Source: Streptomyces sp. NBC_01197 (GTDB lineage Bacteria; Actinomycetota; Actinomycetes; Streptomycetales; Streptomycetaceae). Taken from it: 64,000 bases of DNA. The stretch spans positions 4,827,001-4,891,000 of the forward strand of contig NZ_CP108569.1 of the NCBI RefSeq assembly GCF_036010505.1. Reading direction: 5' to 3'. Below, in pieces: positions 8,724-17,429 of the stretch (its first letter is position 1; every line of letters begins with the position of its first letter). Under the pieces are notes generated by a model that saw only the letters and a program-made list of their open reading frames with translations, searched no databases and was not told where the DNA came from. The position numbers and the translations under genes were made by a program.

Positions 8724-9407
8724 ATGGGTTCGCACGCGTACGAGCTGCGGTTCGACTCCGGGCGCATCTGCCTGGACCTGGTGGCGACAGGGACGGATTC
8801 CGTTGAACAACTCGACTGCGGGCGGCGGCTGGCCGCCTGGCTGACCGGTGCCGGGCTCGTCCCGGCCGGCACCCCGCTCCCGGTGCCCGGCGCCGACTGG
8901 CTGCGGGCCTTCACCGAACTCCGGTCCTACGTGGCCGAGTTGGTAAGAGCCGAAGTCGCGGGCCGCCGGGCGGAACGGGCGCTGGCCGAGGTCAACGTCC
9001 GGGCGGCGGGCCCGCCTCCGGGGCTGCGGGCGGTACGCGACCAGGGCGGCCGCCTCGTCAGGGAGCTGGCCGCGGCCCCCGAGCGCGACGCCCTGCTCGC
9101 CGTCGTCGCCCGCGACGCCGTCGAACTGCTCACCGATCCCGGGGCCCGCGCGCTGCTGCGCCAGTGCGAGGGCGACAACTGCCGGCGGCTGTATCTCGAC
9201 ACCTCCAGGGGGCACCGCCGCCGCTGGTGCTCCAGCGAGGTCTGCGGCAACCGCGAGCGGGTCGCCAGGCACCGCCGCAGGGCGGCCGTCGCGCCGGCGT
9301 CCGAGGGAAGCCCGGGGAAAGGCCGCAGGAAGCGCGGGGCAAGCCCGAGCGAAGGCCGCAGGAACGCCGACGGAACGGCGCCTGACATACGCTCCCCGTT
9401 CGCATAG
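8724..9407 (+). CDS. CGNR zinc-finger DNA-binding protein
   Basis: The protein has 227 residues. An N-terminal ABATE-like domain (FDSGRICLDLVATG) is followed by helices and a C-terminal CGNR zinc finger: CEGDNC, then WCSSEVCGNRERVARHRRR, supplying the four cysteines and the CGNR motif. The last 35 residues are basic, repetitive and probably disordered (GKGRRKRGASPSEGRRK). These proteins are putative transcription factors with unidentified effectors. The ATG at 8724 is chosen because the family begins close to it and the upstream open frame lies over the acetyltransferase gene. Confidence 0.83.
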   Translation: MGSHAYELRFDSGRICLDLVATGTDSVEQLDCGRRLAAWLTGAGLVPAGTPLPVPGADWLRAFTELRSYVAELVRAEVAGRRAERALAEVNVRAAGPPPGLRAVRDQGGRLVRELAAAPERDALLAVVARDAVELLTDPGARALLRQCEGDNCRRLYLDTSRGHRRRWCSSEVCGNRERVARHRRRAAVAPASEGSPGKGRRKRGASPSEGRRNADGTAPDIRSPFA

Positions 9408-9446
9408 GGTTGACGGTCGCCCAATGCATGCAAGAAGGGGGCCTCA

Positions 9447-11900
9447 GTGGCCGCGCAGGACGCCGCTGTCGACTCGGTCAGAGACCGCGAGATCGCGACC
9501 GAGCAGGAGCACCTCGATCAGGTGTACCGACGCCTTGAGGAGAAGATTCACGAGGCTGAATTCCTCATGAACGACGCCGCCCAGCGCGGCCAGGTCGGCA
9601 CGCCTGGCGCACTCGCCGAGCGGGACGCCCAGGTCTTCCGGGCCGGTATCCACCTCAACCGCCTCAACAACGAGTTCGAGGACTTCCTCTTCGGACGTAT
9701 CGACCTGCTTCAGGGCAAGGACGGCAAGAAGGGCCCGGACGGCGCGTACACCGCCGTGGAACCGGCCGATGACGCCGTACGCCCCGACGACACCGCCGAT
9801 GTGGCCGAGACCCTGCACATCGGCCGGATCGGGGTCCTGGACTCCGACTACTCGCCGCTGGTCATCGACTGGCGGGCCCCGGCCGCCGCGCCCTTCTACC
9901 GCTCGACCCCGGTCGACCCCGGCCGGGTCGTACGCCGCCGGGTCATCCGCTCCAAGGGCCGCAAGGTCCTCGGGGTCGAGGACGACCTGATGCGTCCCGA
10001 GCTGACGGCGGCGCTGGACGGTGCCCCGCTGGCCGTCGTCGGGGACGGCGCGCTGATGGCAGCGCTCGGGCAGGCCCGCAGCCACACCATGCGCGACATC
10101 GTCTCGTCCATCCAGGCCGAGCAGGACCTGGTGATCCGGGCGCCCGCCGCGTCCGTCACCGAGGTGTCGGGCGGGCCCGGCACCGGCAAGACGGCCGTGG
10201 CCCTGCACCGCGCCGCGTACCTGCTCTATCAGGACCGCCGCAAGTACGCGGGCGGCATCCTGATCGTCTCGCCGACGCCGCTGCTCGTGGCGTACACCGA
10301 GGGCGTGCTGCCGTCGCTCGGTGAGGAGGGCCAGGTCGCGATCCGCGCGGTCGGCTCGCTGGTGGACGGCGCGGAGGCGACGGCGTACGACGATCCGGCC
10401 GTCGCCCGCGTCAAGGGCTCGTCGCGGATGCTCCAGGTGCTGCGCAAGGCGGCGCGCGGGGCGCTGGAGAACCCGGCGCAGCGGCCGGCGCGGCAGCGGA
10501 CCCGGGGCGGTGCCGGTGGCCAGGGAGGAGGCGGGCAGCTGTCCTTCGGCGGCGACCAGCTGTCCTTCGGTGAGGCGGACGGGCCGGAGGAGCAGGGCCG
10601 GACGCAGGACCCGCAGGAAGCGTACTCGTCCCCCGTCACCCCGGACCGGCTGCGGGTGGTCGTCTTCGGCGGCCGGCTCGAACTCGAATCCGATGAGCTC
10701 CAGCGCATCCGCCACAACGTCCTCAGCGGCACCGCGCCCGTCAACCTGCTGCGCCCGCGCGCCCGTCGGCTGCTGCTCGACGCGCTGTGGGCGAAGTCGG
10801 GCGGCCGGGCCAGGGGCTCGTCCTCGTACGCGGGTGACCCGGAGCTGGCCGCCGAGCTGCGGTCGTCCTTCGATGACGACGTGTCGAACGAGGACAGCTT
10901 CACCGACTTCCTGGACGCCTGGTGGCCCGAGCTGACCCCGCGCGGGGTGCTCGCCGCGATGGCCGATGAGCGCAGGCTCGGCCGCTGGGCGCGCCGGGTG
11001 CTCAACCAGGGCGAGGTGCGCAAGCTGGCGCGTTCGCTCCGGCGCGAGGCGCTCTCGGTGCACGACGTGGCACTCCTGGACGAGCTCCAGGCGCTGCTGG
11101 GCACCCCGCACCGGCCCAGGAAGAAGCGCGAGTACGACCCGCTGGACCAGCTCACCGGTCTGGAGGAGCTGATGCCGCACCGCGAGGAGACCCAGTGGGA
11201 GCGGGCCGAGCGGCTGGCCCAGGAGCGCACCGAGTACGCGCATGTCATCGTCGACGAGGCGCAGGATCTGACGCCCATGCAGTGGCGGATGGTCGGTCGC
11301 CGCGGCCGCCAGGCGACGTGGACGGTCGTGGGCGACGCGGCCCAGTCGTCGTGGTCGGCCCCGGACGAGGCGGCCGAGGCACGCGACGAGGCGCTCGGCG
11401 CCCGCCCGCGCCGCCGCTTCACACTGACCGTCAACTACCGCAACCCCGCGGAGATCGCCCAGCTGGCGGCGAAGGTGCTCGCCCTGGCCATGCCGGGCAT
11501 GGAGTCGCCGTCGGCGGTCCGCTCCACCGGGGTCGAGCCGCGCTTCGCGGGCGTGCCGGACGGGGACCTGGCCGGCACGGTGCGGGAGGAGGCCCGGCTG
11601 CTGCTCGACCGGGTCGACGGCACGGTCGGTGTGGTGGTCGCCATGAACCGGCGTGAGCAGGCCAGGAAGTGGCTGGCCGGTCTCGGGGACCGGGTGGTGG
11701 CGCTGGGCAGCCTGGAGGCGAAGGGTCTTGAGTACGACGCGACGGTCGTGGTGTCGCCCGCGGAGATCGCGGACGAGTCGCCGGCCGGGCTGCGGGTGCT
11801 GTACGTGGCGCTGACCCGTGCCACGCAGCAGCTCACGGTGGTCTCGGCGGCGGTCGACGCGCCCGACGGTGACGGCGTACCGGACCTGCTGCGGGACTGA
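9447..11900 (+). CDS. HelD/HelR-family RNA polymerase-associated UvrD-like ATPase
   Basis: The protein has 817 residues and a GTG start. It opens with a coiled-coil-like stretch (EQEHLDQVYRRLEEKIHEA), has a Walker A motif SGGPGTGKT (K248), a Walker B region VIVDEAQDLTPMQW near 600, VNYRNPAEIA, and the terminal ALTRATQQL motif of superfamily 1. The coiled coil and the 1A insertion are typical of HelD, which pulls stalled RNA polymerase off DNA; the actinobacterial homologue HelR also protects against rifamycins. I see no rifamycin-associated inverted repeat in the 39 bases upstream, so a housekeeping HelD role is favoured. The sequence at about 350-395 (GGAGGQGGGGQL) is a low-complexity insertion. 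Confidence 0.8.
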   Translation: MAAQDAAVDSVRDREIATEQEHLDQVYRRLEEKIHEAEFLMNDAAQRGQVGTPGALAERDAQVFRAGIHLNRLNNEFEDFLFGRIDLLQGKDGKKGPDGAYTAVEPADDAVRPDDTADVAETLHIGRIGVLDSDYSPLVIDWRAPAAAPFYRSTPVDPGRVVRRRVIRSKGRKVLGVEDDLMRPELTAALDGAPLAVVGDGALMAALGQARSHTMRDIVSSIQAEQDLVIRAPAASVTEVSGGPGTGKTAVALHRAAYLLYQDRRKYAGGILIVSPTPLLVAYTEGVLPSLGEEGQVAIRAVGSLVDGAEATAYDDPAVARVKGSSRMLQVLRKAARGALENPAQRPARQRTRGGAGGQGGGGQLSFGGDQLSFGEADGPEEQGRTQDPQEAYSSPVTPDRLRVVVFGGRLELESDELQRIRHNVLSGTAPVNLLRPRARRLLLDALWAKSGGRARGSSSYAGDPELAAELRSSFDDDVSNEDSFTDFLDAWWPELTPRGVLAAMADERRLGRWARRVLNQGEVRKLARSLRREALSVHDVALLDELQALLGTPHRPRKKREYDPLDQLTGLEELMPHREETQWERAERLAQERTEYAHVIVDEAQDLTPMQWRMVGRRGRQATWTVVGDAAQSSWSAPDEAAEARDEALGARPRRRFTLTVNYRNPAEIAQLAAKVLALAMPGMESPSAVRSTGVEPRFAGVPDGDLAGTVREEARLLLDRVDGTVGVVVAMNRREQARKWLAGLGDRVVALGSLEAKGLEYDATVVVSPAEIADESPAGLRVLYVALTRATQQLTVVSAAVDAPDGDGVPDLLRD

Positions 11901-11990
11901 CGTGCCTGGTCCGCGCGGGTCCCGACGGTGGGCCAGGAGTCAATCCCCCGCAGGGGAATCACTTTCCCGGGTGGTTTGTTAACCTGGTCG

Positions 11991-12127
11991 TGGCACCGGC
12001 TCGATCCAAGCCCCCGGGCCCAACCTTCGTCGCTTCGAGCGACCACTTGCCGCGAGGCGAGCATGGCGGGCCGGTGTCACTCAGTTGAAAAAGGTCCGTA
12101 CCGCCCCCGGGCGGTGCGGACCTTTTC
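11991..12127 (+). ncRNA. candidate structured small RNA ending in an intrinsic terminator
   Basis: In the 515-base gap between the HelD-like gene and the malic enzyme, GTGGCACCGGC (near 11989-12000) can pair with GCCGGTGTCAC (12070-12080), and TCGCTTCGAGCGA forms an inner hairpin. A TAACCT -10-like hexamer lies at 11980-11985 with start expected near 11992, and a strong terminator closes the unit. The roughly 137-base transcript has no convincing reading frame. I recall that a small RNA has been reported from the equivalent S. coelicolor interval but cannot confirm it. An attenuated leader of the downstream gene is the alternative. Confidence 0.45.
12089..12126 (+). terminator. intrinsic terminator, also functional in reverse
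   Basis: AAAAGGTCCGTACCGCCC pairs with GGGCGGTGCGGACCTTTT across a CC loop. The 18-base stem has one G-T pair, A residues before and T residues after, so it should terminate transcription from either side. It ends the candidate small RNA and any read-through from the HelD-like gene. Confidence 0.8.
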
Positions 12128-12279
12128 TGTTGGGTGGTGCGTCCGGTTCGGTCTCCTGGTCCGTACGGTCCTGTTCGGGGGTCCGTACGGTGGGTGATAT
12201 GACGCTCCGTGACCACCTGTTGTGACGTGCCGTAACCACCCGGGAACGCATCTTTCTGCGAACCGCCCTCCTGCGGGGC

Positions 12280-12308
12280 TTCCCCGACCAGGCACTTTCT
12301 CGTATGGT
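12280..12308 (+). promoter_or_regulatory. possible malic enzyme promoter
   Basis: TATGGT at 12303-12308 is a good -10 hexamer, with the weak -35 candidate TTCCCC 17 bases upstream at 12280-12285. A downstream inverted repeat (TACCAG, CTGGTA near 12340-12357) would lie in the leader. Prediction only. Confidence 0.3.
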
Positions 12309-12415
12309 GGAAAACACTTTCCGAATCGGAGGTCTCATTACCAGCTACCGGCTGGTAGGTGCGACCATCGGATGCGTTTTACTGAACAACCAGGGAAAAG
12401 CAAAGGAAGTCGGCC

Positions 12416-13849
12416 ATGGCAACGGCGCCCAGCGTCTCGTACTCGATCACGGCGCGTCTGGAGGTTCCCGCGAGCGGGACCGCGGTCAGCCAGCTCACCA
12501 CGGCCGTCGAGTCCTCCGGTGGCTCGGTCACCGGTCTCGACGTCACCGCTTCCGGCCACGAGAAGCTGCGGATCGACGTCACCATCGCCGCCTCCTCCAC
12601 CGACCACGCCGACCAGATCGTGCAGCAGCTCAAGGGCATCGAGGGGGTCGAGCTCGGGAAGGTCTCCGACCGTACCTTCCTGATGCACCTCGGCGGCAAG
12701 ATCGAGATGGCGTCCAAGCACCCCATCCGCAACCGTGACGACCTCTCGATGATCTACACCCCGGGTGTGGCCCGCGTCTGCATGGCGATCGCGGACAACC
12801 CCGAGGACGCCCGCAGGCTCACCATCAAGCGCAACTCCGTTGCAGTGGTGACGGACGGCTCCGCGGTACTGGGGCTCGGCAACATCGGCCCGATGGCCGC
12901 GCTGCCGGTCATGGAGGGCAAGGCGGCCCTCTTCAAGCGCTTCGCCGGGATCGACGCCTGGCCGATCTGCCTCGACACCCAGGACTCCGACGCGATCGTG
13001 GAGATCGTCAAAGCCATCGCGCCCGGCTTCGCCGGCATCAACCTGGAGGACATCTCGGCGCCCCGCTGCTTCGAGATCGAGGCCCGGCTGCGCGAGGCCC
13101 TCGACATCCCGGTCTTCCACGACGACCAGCACGGCACCGCGATCGTCGTGCTCGCCGCCCTGACCAACGCACTGCGCGTGGTGGACAAGCAGTTCAGCGA
13201 GGTCCGGGTGGTCATGTCCGGCGCCGGAGCGGCCGGTACGGCCATTCTGAAGCTGCTCCTGGCCGCGGGCGTCAAGCACGCGGTCGTCGCCGACATCCAC
13301 GGTGTGGTGCACGCCGGCCGCGAGGACCTGGTCGACGCCAAGCCCGAGTCGCCGCTGCGCTGGATCGCCGACAACACCAACCCCGAAGGCGTGACGGGCA
13401 CGTTGAAGCAGGCCGTGGTCGGCGCCGACATCTTCATCGGCGTCTCGGCTCCCGACGTGCTGGACGGCGACGACGTCGCGGCCATGGCGGACGGCGCGAT
13501 CGTCTTCGCGCTCGCGAACCCCGACCCCGAGGTCGACCCGGCGATCGCCCGTCAGTCGGCGGCAGTTGTGGCCACCGGCCGGTCGGACTTCCCGAACCAG
13601 ATCAACAACGTGCTGGTCTTCCCGGGTGTCTTCCGCGGTCTGCTGGACGCCCAGTCCCGTACGGTCAACACCGAGATGATGCTGGCCGCGGCGGGCGCGC
13701 TCGCCGATGTGGTCGGCGCGGACGAGCTGAACGCGAACTACATCATCCCCTCGGTCTTCAACGACAAGGTCGCCGGGGCGGTCGCGGACGCGGTCAGGTC
13801 GGCTGCTAAGTCGGCCGGTGCGGCTGTGTCGTCGCCCACGTCCGCCTGA
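12416..13849 (+). CDS. NAD(P)-dependent malic enzyme with N-terminal ACT domain
   Basis: The protein has 477 residues. Residues 8-85 form an ACT-type regulatory domain (SYSITARLEVPAS). The malic enzyme body follows, with catalytic YTPGVARVC, the substrate/metal segment EGKAALFKRF, FHDDQHGTAIV, and a Rossmann loop SGAGAAGTAILK. It oxidatively decarboxylates malate to pyruvate. The ACT extension suggests allosteric control by a small ligand. The RBS AAAGGAAG sits eight bases before the ATG. The gene stands alone between two terminators. Cofactor preference cannot be read with certainty from the sequence. Confidence 0.92.
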   Translation: MATAPSVSYSITARLEVPASGTAVSQLTTAVESSGGSVTGLDVTASGHEKLRIDVTIAASSTDHADQIVQQLKGIEGVELGKVSDRTFLMHLGGKIEMASKHPIRNRDDLSMIYTPGVARVCMAIADNPEDARRLTIKRNSVAVVTDGSAVLGLGNIGPMAALPVMEGKAALFKRFAGIDAWPICLDTQDSDAIVEIVKAIAPGFAGINLEDISAPRCFEIEARLREALDIPVFHDDQHGTAIVVLAALTNALRVVDKQFSEVRVVMSGAGAAGTAILKLLLAAGVKHAVVADIHGVVHAGREDLVDAKPESPLRWIADNTNPEGVTGTLKQAVVGADIFIGVSAPDVLDGDDVAAMADGAIVFALANPDPEVDPAIARQSAAVVATGRSDFPNQINNVLVFPGVFRGLLDAQSRTVNTEMMLAAAGALADVVGADELNANYIIPSVFNDKVAGAVADAVRSAAKSAGAAVSSPTSA

Positions 13850-13949
13850 CGCCCGGCGCGTCGCGGGACTCGCGGCCCCAAACGCCCCTCTAGGGTGGCG
13901 GGAAATGAGCCCCTGGGCGCCCACAGCCGGGTTTCACGGAGTCGACGGA

Positions 13950-13975
13950 GCGTCACCATCCCGGGACGGTGACGC
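13950..13975 (+). terminator. hairpin after the malic enzyme
   Basis: GCGTCACC (13950-13957) and GGTGACGC (13968-13975) form a perfect 8-base stem. It lies 100 bases past the stop and lacks a T-run, as is common for GC-rich actinobacterial terminators. Confidence 0.45.
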
Positions 13976-14049
13976 GTTCGTGTGACTCCGGTGAGTGCCG
14001 GATTGGCTTTCCCGCCGTTGGTGGGGGCAGGATGCATATTCGGGCGCGA

Positions 14050-14067
14050 GGGTCTGACGTCAGACCC
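14050..14067. promoter_or_regulatory. perfect 18-base palindrome upstream of hup
   Basis: GGGTCTGACGTCAGACCC is perfectly self-complementary around a TGACGTCA core, 83 bases before the HU start codon. Its length and lack of a loop fit a homodimeric protein-binding site better than a terminator. No binder is identified. Confidence 0.5.
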
Positions 14068-14150
14068 GGGTCCGGGGACTGTCCTAGGGCCCTGGCAGCA
14101 TCGGCTTCGATCTCACGCCTTACAGGCAAGAAGAACACGGGAGTAACAAC

Positions 14151-14432
14151 ATGAACCGCAGTGAGCTGGTGGCCGCCCTGGCCGATCGTGCCGAGGTGAC
14201 TCGTAAGGACGCCGACGCCGTTCTGGCCGCTCTCGCCGAGACGGTCGGCGAGATCGTCGCCAAGGGCGACGAGAAGGTCACCATCCCCGGCTTCCTGACC
14301 TTCGAGCGCACCCACCGTGCCGCTCGCACCGCGCGTAACCCGCAGACCGGCGACCCGATCAACATCCCGGCCGGCTACAGCGTGAAGGTCTCCGCGGGCT
14401 CGAAGCTCAAGGAAGCCGCGAAGGGCAAGTAG
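14151..14432 (+). CDS. hup: DNA-binding protein HU
   Basis: The protein has 93 residues and is a complete HU/IHF chain: MNRSELVAALADRAEV dimerisation helices, GFLTFERTHRAART strands, and the DNA-minor-groove arm with RNPQTGDPI (the RNPxTG motif, Pro intercalating). It is the short form without a lysine-rich histone-like tail, so it corresponds to the vegetative HU rather than the longer HupS. It compacts the nucleoid and bends DNA. It is a single-gene unit followed by a strong terminator. Confidence 0.96.
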   Translation: MNRSELVAALADRAEVTRKDADAVLAALAETVGEIVAKGDEKVTIPGFLTFERTHRAARTARNPQTGDPINIPAGYSVKVSAGSKLKEAAKGK

Positions 14433-14455
14433 TCCCCAAGCGCAGAGCACGGAAC

Positions 14456-14491
14456 GGAGGGCGGCCACCCGGTCAGGGTGGGCCGCCCTCC
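14456..14491 (+). terminator. intrinsic terminator of hup
   Basis: GGAGGGCGGCCACCC and GGGTGGGCCGCCCTCC pair with one bulge around the loop GGTCA, starting 24 bases after the hup stop. The stem is very GC-rich and has no long T-run. Confidence 0.75.
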
Positions 14492-15104
14492 GGCATGTCC
14501 GGACCCGCGCGGCTGCTCGGGCCGGGCAGCGCGGTCTCAGCTCGGACGGGCGCGGTCCCGGACCGGGCCGGAGCGGCTTCCCGGGCCGGGCCGACAGCCT
14601 CGTGGGCCCGTACGACGGCAGGCCGACCGGCCTTGTGATGGCCACCTCGGGTTCCCTGGCTGCGTCCGCGTGGGACGTCAGCGTCGGGTCCACGGCCGTC
14701 AGGGACGCCACGAGGAGGGTGCGTGGCCCCGTGGCGATGCCAGGGACCGTGGGGCCGCCAGCAGGCGGCATCCGGCCGTCAGGGCCGCTGTGGCCCGGCC
14801 GGTGTGTCCTCCACGGCCAGGCGACGGCCGGGTGCACGCCAAGCGGCGCGGCTGCCGCCGGATACGGGAAGACGGCCGAGCGGGGGCGGCGGTAGCGGTC
14901 GCCGGACGCGGGTCTGCGCGCCGTCGGCCCGGCCGCCTCCGCACTCGGCTTCACGCCGTTCGCCGTCCGGATGGTGCGGATCGGCGACAGCGAGGGCTCA
15001 ACCCAACTCTTCGTAGCCGCATCGGGGTTGAGCCTCTGATCAGCTGGGGGCCGCTGTCCCGTACAACTCAGGAACCGGCGGAGGGACTTCGGCCCCGTCC
15101 GCGC
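14492..15104. other. gene-free stretch between hup and murA
   Basis: This 613-base stretch lies between convergent genes. All frames give short Arg/Gly/Pro-rich translations without a start plus RBS or a recognisable motif. A short plus-strand frame ending at 15041 (…FTPFAVRMVRIGD…) has protein-like composition and third-position GC and might be a gene remnant, but it has no identifiable start. I see nothing else apart from the inverted repeat near 15000. Confidence 0.4.
14995..15034 (-). terminator. inverted repeat downstream of murA
   Basis: GGCTCAACCC (14995-15004) is matched by GGGTTGAGCC (15025-15034), an uninterrupted 10-base stem with a 20-base loop. It lies about 70 bases past the murA stop on the minus strand, where a terminator is expected. 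The long loop makes it an atypical one. Confidence 0.4.
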
Positions 15105-16451
15105 TCAGACCAGCGCCGCTCCCGGCAGTTCCACCTTCGCGCCCAGTTCGATCAGCTTGTCGAGGAAGTTCTCGTAGCCGCGGTTGATCAGGTCGATCCC
15201 GTGCACCCGTGAGGTGCCCTGGGCCGCCAGCGCGGCGATCAGGTACGAGAAGCCGCCGCGCAGGTCGGGAATGACCAGGTCGGCGCCCTGCAGCTTGGTG
15301 GGGCCGCTGACGACCGCCGAGTGCAGGAAGTTGCGCTGGCCGAAGCGGCAGTCCGAACCGCCCAGGCACTCGCGGTAGAGCTGGATGTGCGCGCCCATCT
15401 GGTTCAGCGCGGACGTGAAGCCGAGCCGGGACTCGTACACCGTCTCGTGGACGATGGACAGGCCGCTCGCCTGCGTCAGCGCCACCACCAGCGGCTGCTG
15501 CCAGTCGGTCTGGAAGCCGGGGTGGACGTCCGTCTCCAGCGCGATGGCGTTGAGCGGGCCGCCCGGGTGCCAGAAGCGGATGCCCTCGTCGTCGATCTCG
15601 AAGGCGCCGCCGACCCGGCGGAACGTGTTGAGGAACGTCATCATCGAGCGCTGCTGGGCGCCGCGCACATAGATGTTGCCCTCGGTCGCCAGCGCGGCCG
15701 ACGCCCAGGACGCGGCCTCCAGACGGTCCGGCAGCGCCCGGTGGTTGTAGCCGCCGAGCTGGTCGACGCCGGTGATCCGGATCGTCCGGTCGGTGTCCAT
15801 CGAGATGATCGCGCCCATCTTCTGCAGTACGCAGATGAGGTCCTCGATCTCCGGCTCCACAGCGGCGTTCGACAGCTCGGTGACGCCCTCGGCGAGCACG
15901 GCCGTCAGCAGCACCTGCTCGGTCGAGCCGACCGACGGGTACGGCAGCCGGATCTTGCAGCCGCGCAGCCGCTGCGGGGCCTCCAGGTACTGGCCGTCCG
16001 CCCGCTTCTCGATCGTCGCGCCGAACTGGCGCAGCACCTCGAAGTGGAAGTCGATCGGCCGACCGCCGATGTCGCAGCCGCCGAGGCCGGGGATGAACGC
16101 GTGACCCAGCCGGTGCAGCAGCGGGCCGCAGAAGAGGATCGGGATACGCGAGGAGCCCGCGTGGGCGTCGATGTCCGCGACGTTGGCGCTCTCGACGTGC
16201 GACGGGTCGAGGATCAGCTCGCCCGGTTCCTCACCGGGGCGGACGGTCACACCGTGCAGCTGGAGCAGCCCGCGCACGACGCGTACGTCCCGGATGTCGG
16301 GCACATTGCGCAGTCGGCTCGGACCGCTGCCGAGCAGGGCGGCGACCATCGCCTTGGGCACGAGGTTCTTCGCGCCGCGGACGCGGATCTCGCCCTCGAG
16401 CGGGTTGCCGCCGTGGACGAGCAGGACATCGTCGGTGCCAGTGCCGGTCAT
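15105..16451 (-). CDS. murA: UDP-N-acetylglucosamine 1-carboxyvinyltransferase MurA
   Basis: The protein has 448 residues and catalyses the first committed step of peptidoglycan synthesis, adding enolpyruvate to UDP-GlcNAc. GAKNLVPKA carries the conserved Lys28-Asn pair, GSSRIPILFCGPLL is a UDP-sugar-binding segment, and LGGCDIGGRPID carries the catalytic cysteine at 126, the residue alkylated by fosfomycin. Keeping Cys rather than the Asp seen in mycobacteria predicts fosfomycin sensitivity at target level. The chain is slightly longer than the usual 420 residues at both ends. It is convergent with hup and transcribed alone. Confidence 0.95.
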   Translation of the reverse strand: MTGTGTDDVLLVHGGNPLEGEIRVRGAKNLVPKAMVAALLGSGPSRLRNVPDIRDVRVVRGLLQLHGVTVRPGEEPGELILDPSHVESANVADIDAHAGSSRIPILFCGPLLHRLGHAFIPGLGGCDIGGRPIDFHFEVLRQFGATIEKRADGQYLEAPQRLRGCKIRLPYPSVGSTEQVLLTAVLAEGVTELSNAAVEPEIEDLICVLQKMGAIISMDTDRTIRITGVDQLGGYNHRALPDRLEAASWASAALATEGNIYVRGAQQRSMMTFLNTFRRVGGAFEIDDEGIRFWHPGGPLNAIALETDVHPGFQTDWQQPLVVALTQASGLSIVHETVYESRLGFTSALNQMGAHIQLYRECLGGSDCRFGQRNFLHSAVVSGPTKLQGADLVIPDLRGGFSYLIAALAAQGTSRVHGIDLINRGYENFLDKLIELGAKVELPGAALV

Positions 16452-16721
16452 GAATCTCGCGTTCCGGTGGAGGGGGTGGACAGAGGGGCAGTCTCAAAGA
16501 GTAAGGGGCGGACACCCCCCTTCCATAAGGCAACGGGGGGCTGTCGTGCGTCATGACTTCGCTACAACACGCTCCGTACGGAATCGGTCACGGCGGGCTG
16601 CGGCCCCCGGCTGTCCGCTGAATCGCCCCGGCTGCCCGCGGGAGCGCGCTCCTCCCGCGCTGAGCTGCGCCGGGTACGCGCTCCCTGCCCCGTGCCCCAC
16701 GGAGCGCGAAAGTGCGGGATC

Positions 16722-17399
16722 ATGTCTGCCATGACGGAGGTGTCCTCGCTCACAGGGCGGCTGCTCGTGGCCTCTCCCGCCCTTGCGGACCCGAATTTCG
16801 ACCGTGCCGTGGTGCTCGTCCTCGACCATGACGGGGAGGGCTCGCTCGGGGTGGTCCTGAACCGCCCGACCCCGGTCGGCGTCGGTGAGATCCTGGCGGA
16901 CTGGGAGCAGCTCACCGGTGAGCCCGGCGTCGTCTTCCAGGGCGGCCCGGTCTCGCTGGACTCGGCGCTGGGCATCGCGGTCATCCCCGGCGGCGCCAGG
17001 AGCGGCGGCAGGGCTTTCGAGCTCCCTGGCATCGACGAGCCCACCCCCCGGCGCAGGCCGTGGGGCGACGCGGCCACGGGGCTGCGGCGCCGCGCCGACC
17101 GTAACGATCCCATCGGCTGGCGGCGGGTCTACGGCGCGATCGGCCTGGTCGATCTGGAGACCCCGCCCGAACTGCTCGCGGCGTCGCTCGGCTCGCTGCG
17201 GATCTTCGCCGGTTACGCGGGCTGGAGCCCCGGACAGCTGGCCGGGGAAGTGGCGGCGGGTGCCTGGTACGTGGTGGATTCGGAGCCCGGTGACGTGTCG
17301 TCGCCCCAGCCGGAAGGGCTGTGGCGGTCGGTGCTGAGGCGCCAGCGGAGCGGTCTGGCGATGATCGCCACGTATCCGGAGGACCCTTCGCTGAACTGA
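16722..17399 (+). CDS. YqgE/AlgH family protein (UPF0301)
   Basis: The protein has 225 residues from the ATG at 16722; a second ATG at 16731 is also possible. It shows the family signature LTGRLLVASPALADPNFDRAVV in broken form: GRLLVASP, NFDRAVVLVLDHDGEGSLGVVLNRPT, then VFQGGPV and FAGYAGWSPGQL. Biochemical function is unknown across the family, and the alginate-regulation name from Pseudomonas does not transfer. It precedes the DUF3039 gene by 30 bases on the same strand, a common actinobacterial pairing. Confidence 0.88.
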   Translation: MSAMTEVSSLTGRLLVASPALADPNFDRAVVLVLDHDGEGSLGVVLNRPTPVGVGEILADWEQLTGEPGVVFQGGPVSLDSALGIAVIPGGARSGGRAFELPGIDEPTPRRRPWGDAATGLRRRADRNDPIGWRRVYGAIGLVDLETPPELLAASLGSLRIFAGYAGWSPGQLAGEVAAGAWYVVDSEPGDVSSPQPEGLWRSVLRRQRSGLAMIATYPEDPSLN

Positions 17400-17429
17400 A
17401 GGTGAAATGAGTCAGTACCCTTGGCCCTC

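Larger units (their letters stand above)
13850..14150. other. intergenic region upstream of hup
   Basis: This 301-base gap holds no supported gene. It contains a hairpin after the malic enzyme, an 18-base perfect palindrome listed separately, and the hup leader with GGGAG before the start codon. The stretch between palindrome and gene (CCTAGGGCCCTGG near 14092) has further dyad symmetry, so this looks like a controlled promoter region. Confidence 0.5.

Noticed and set aside
14478..15212. Plus-strand frame of 244 codons between hup and murA
   Set aside because: It is Arg-rich, overlaps murA antisense and the hup terminator, and lacks an RBS.
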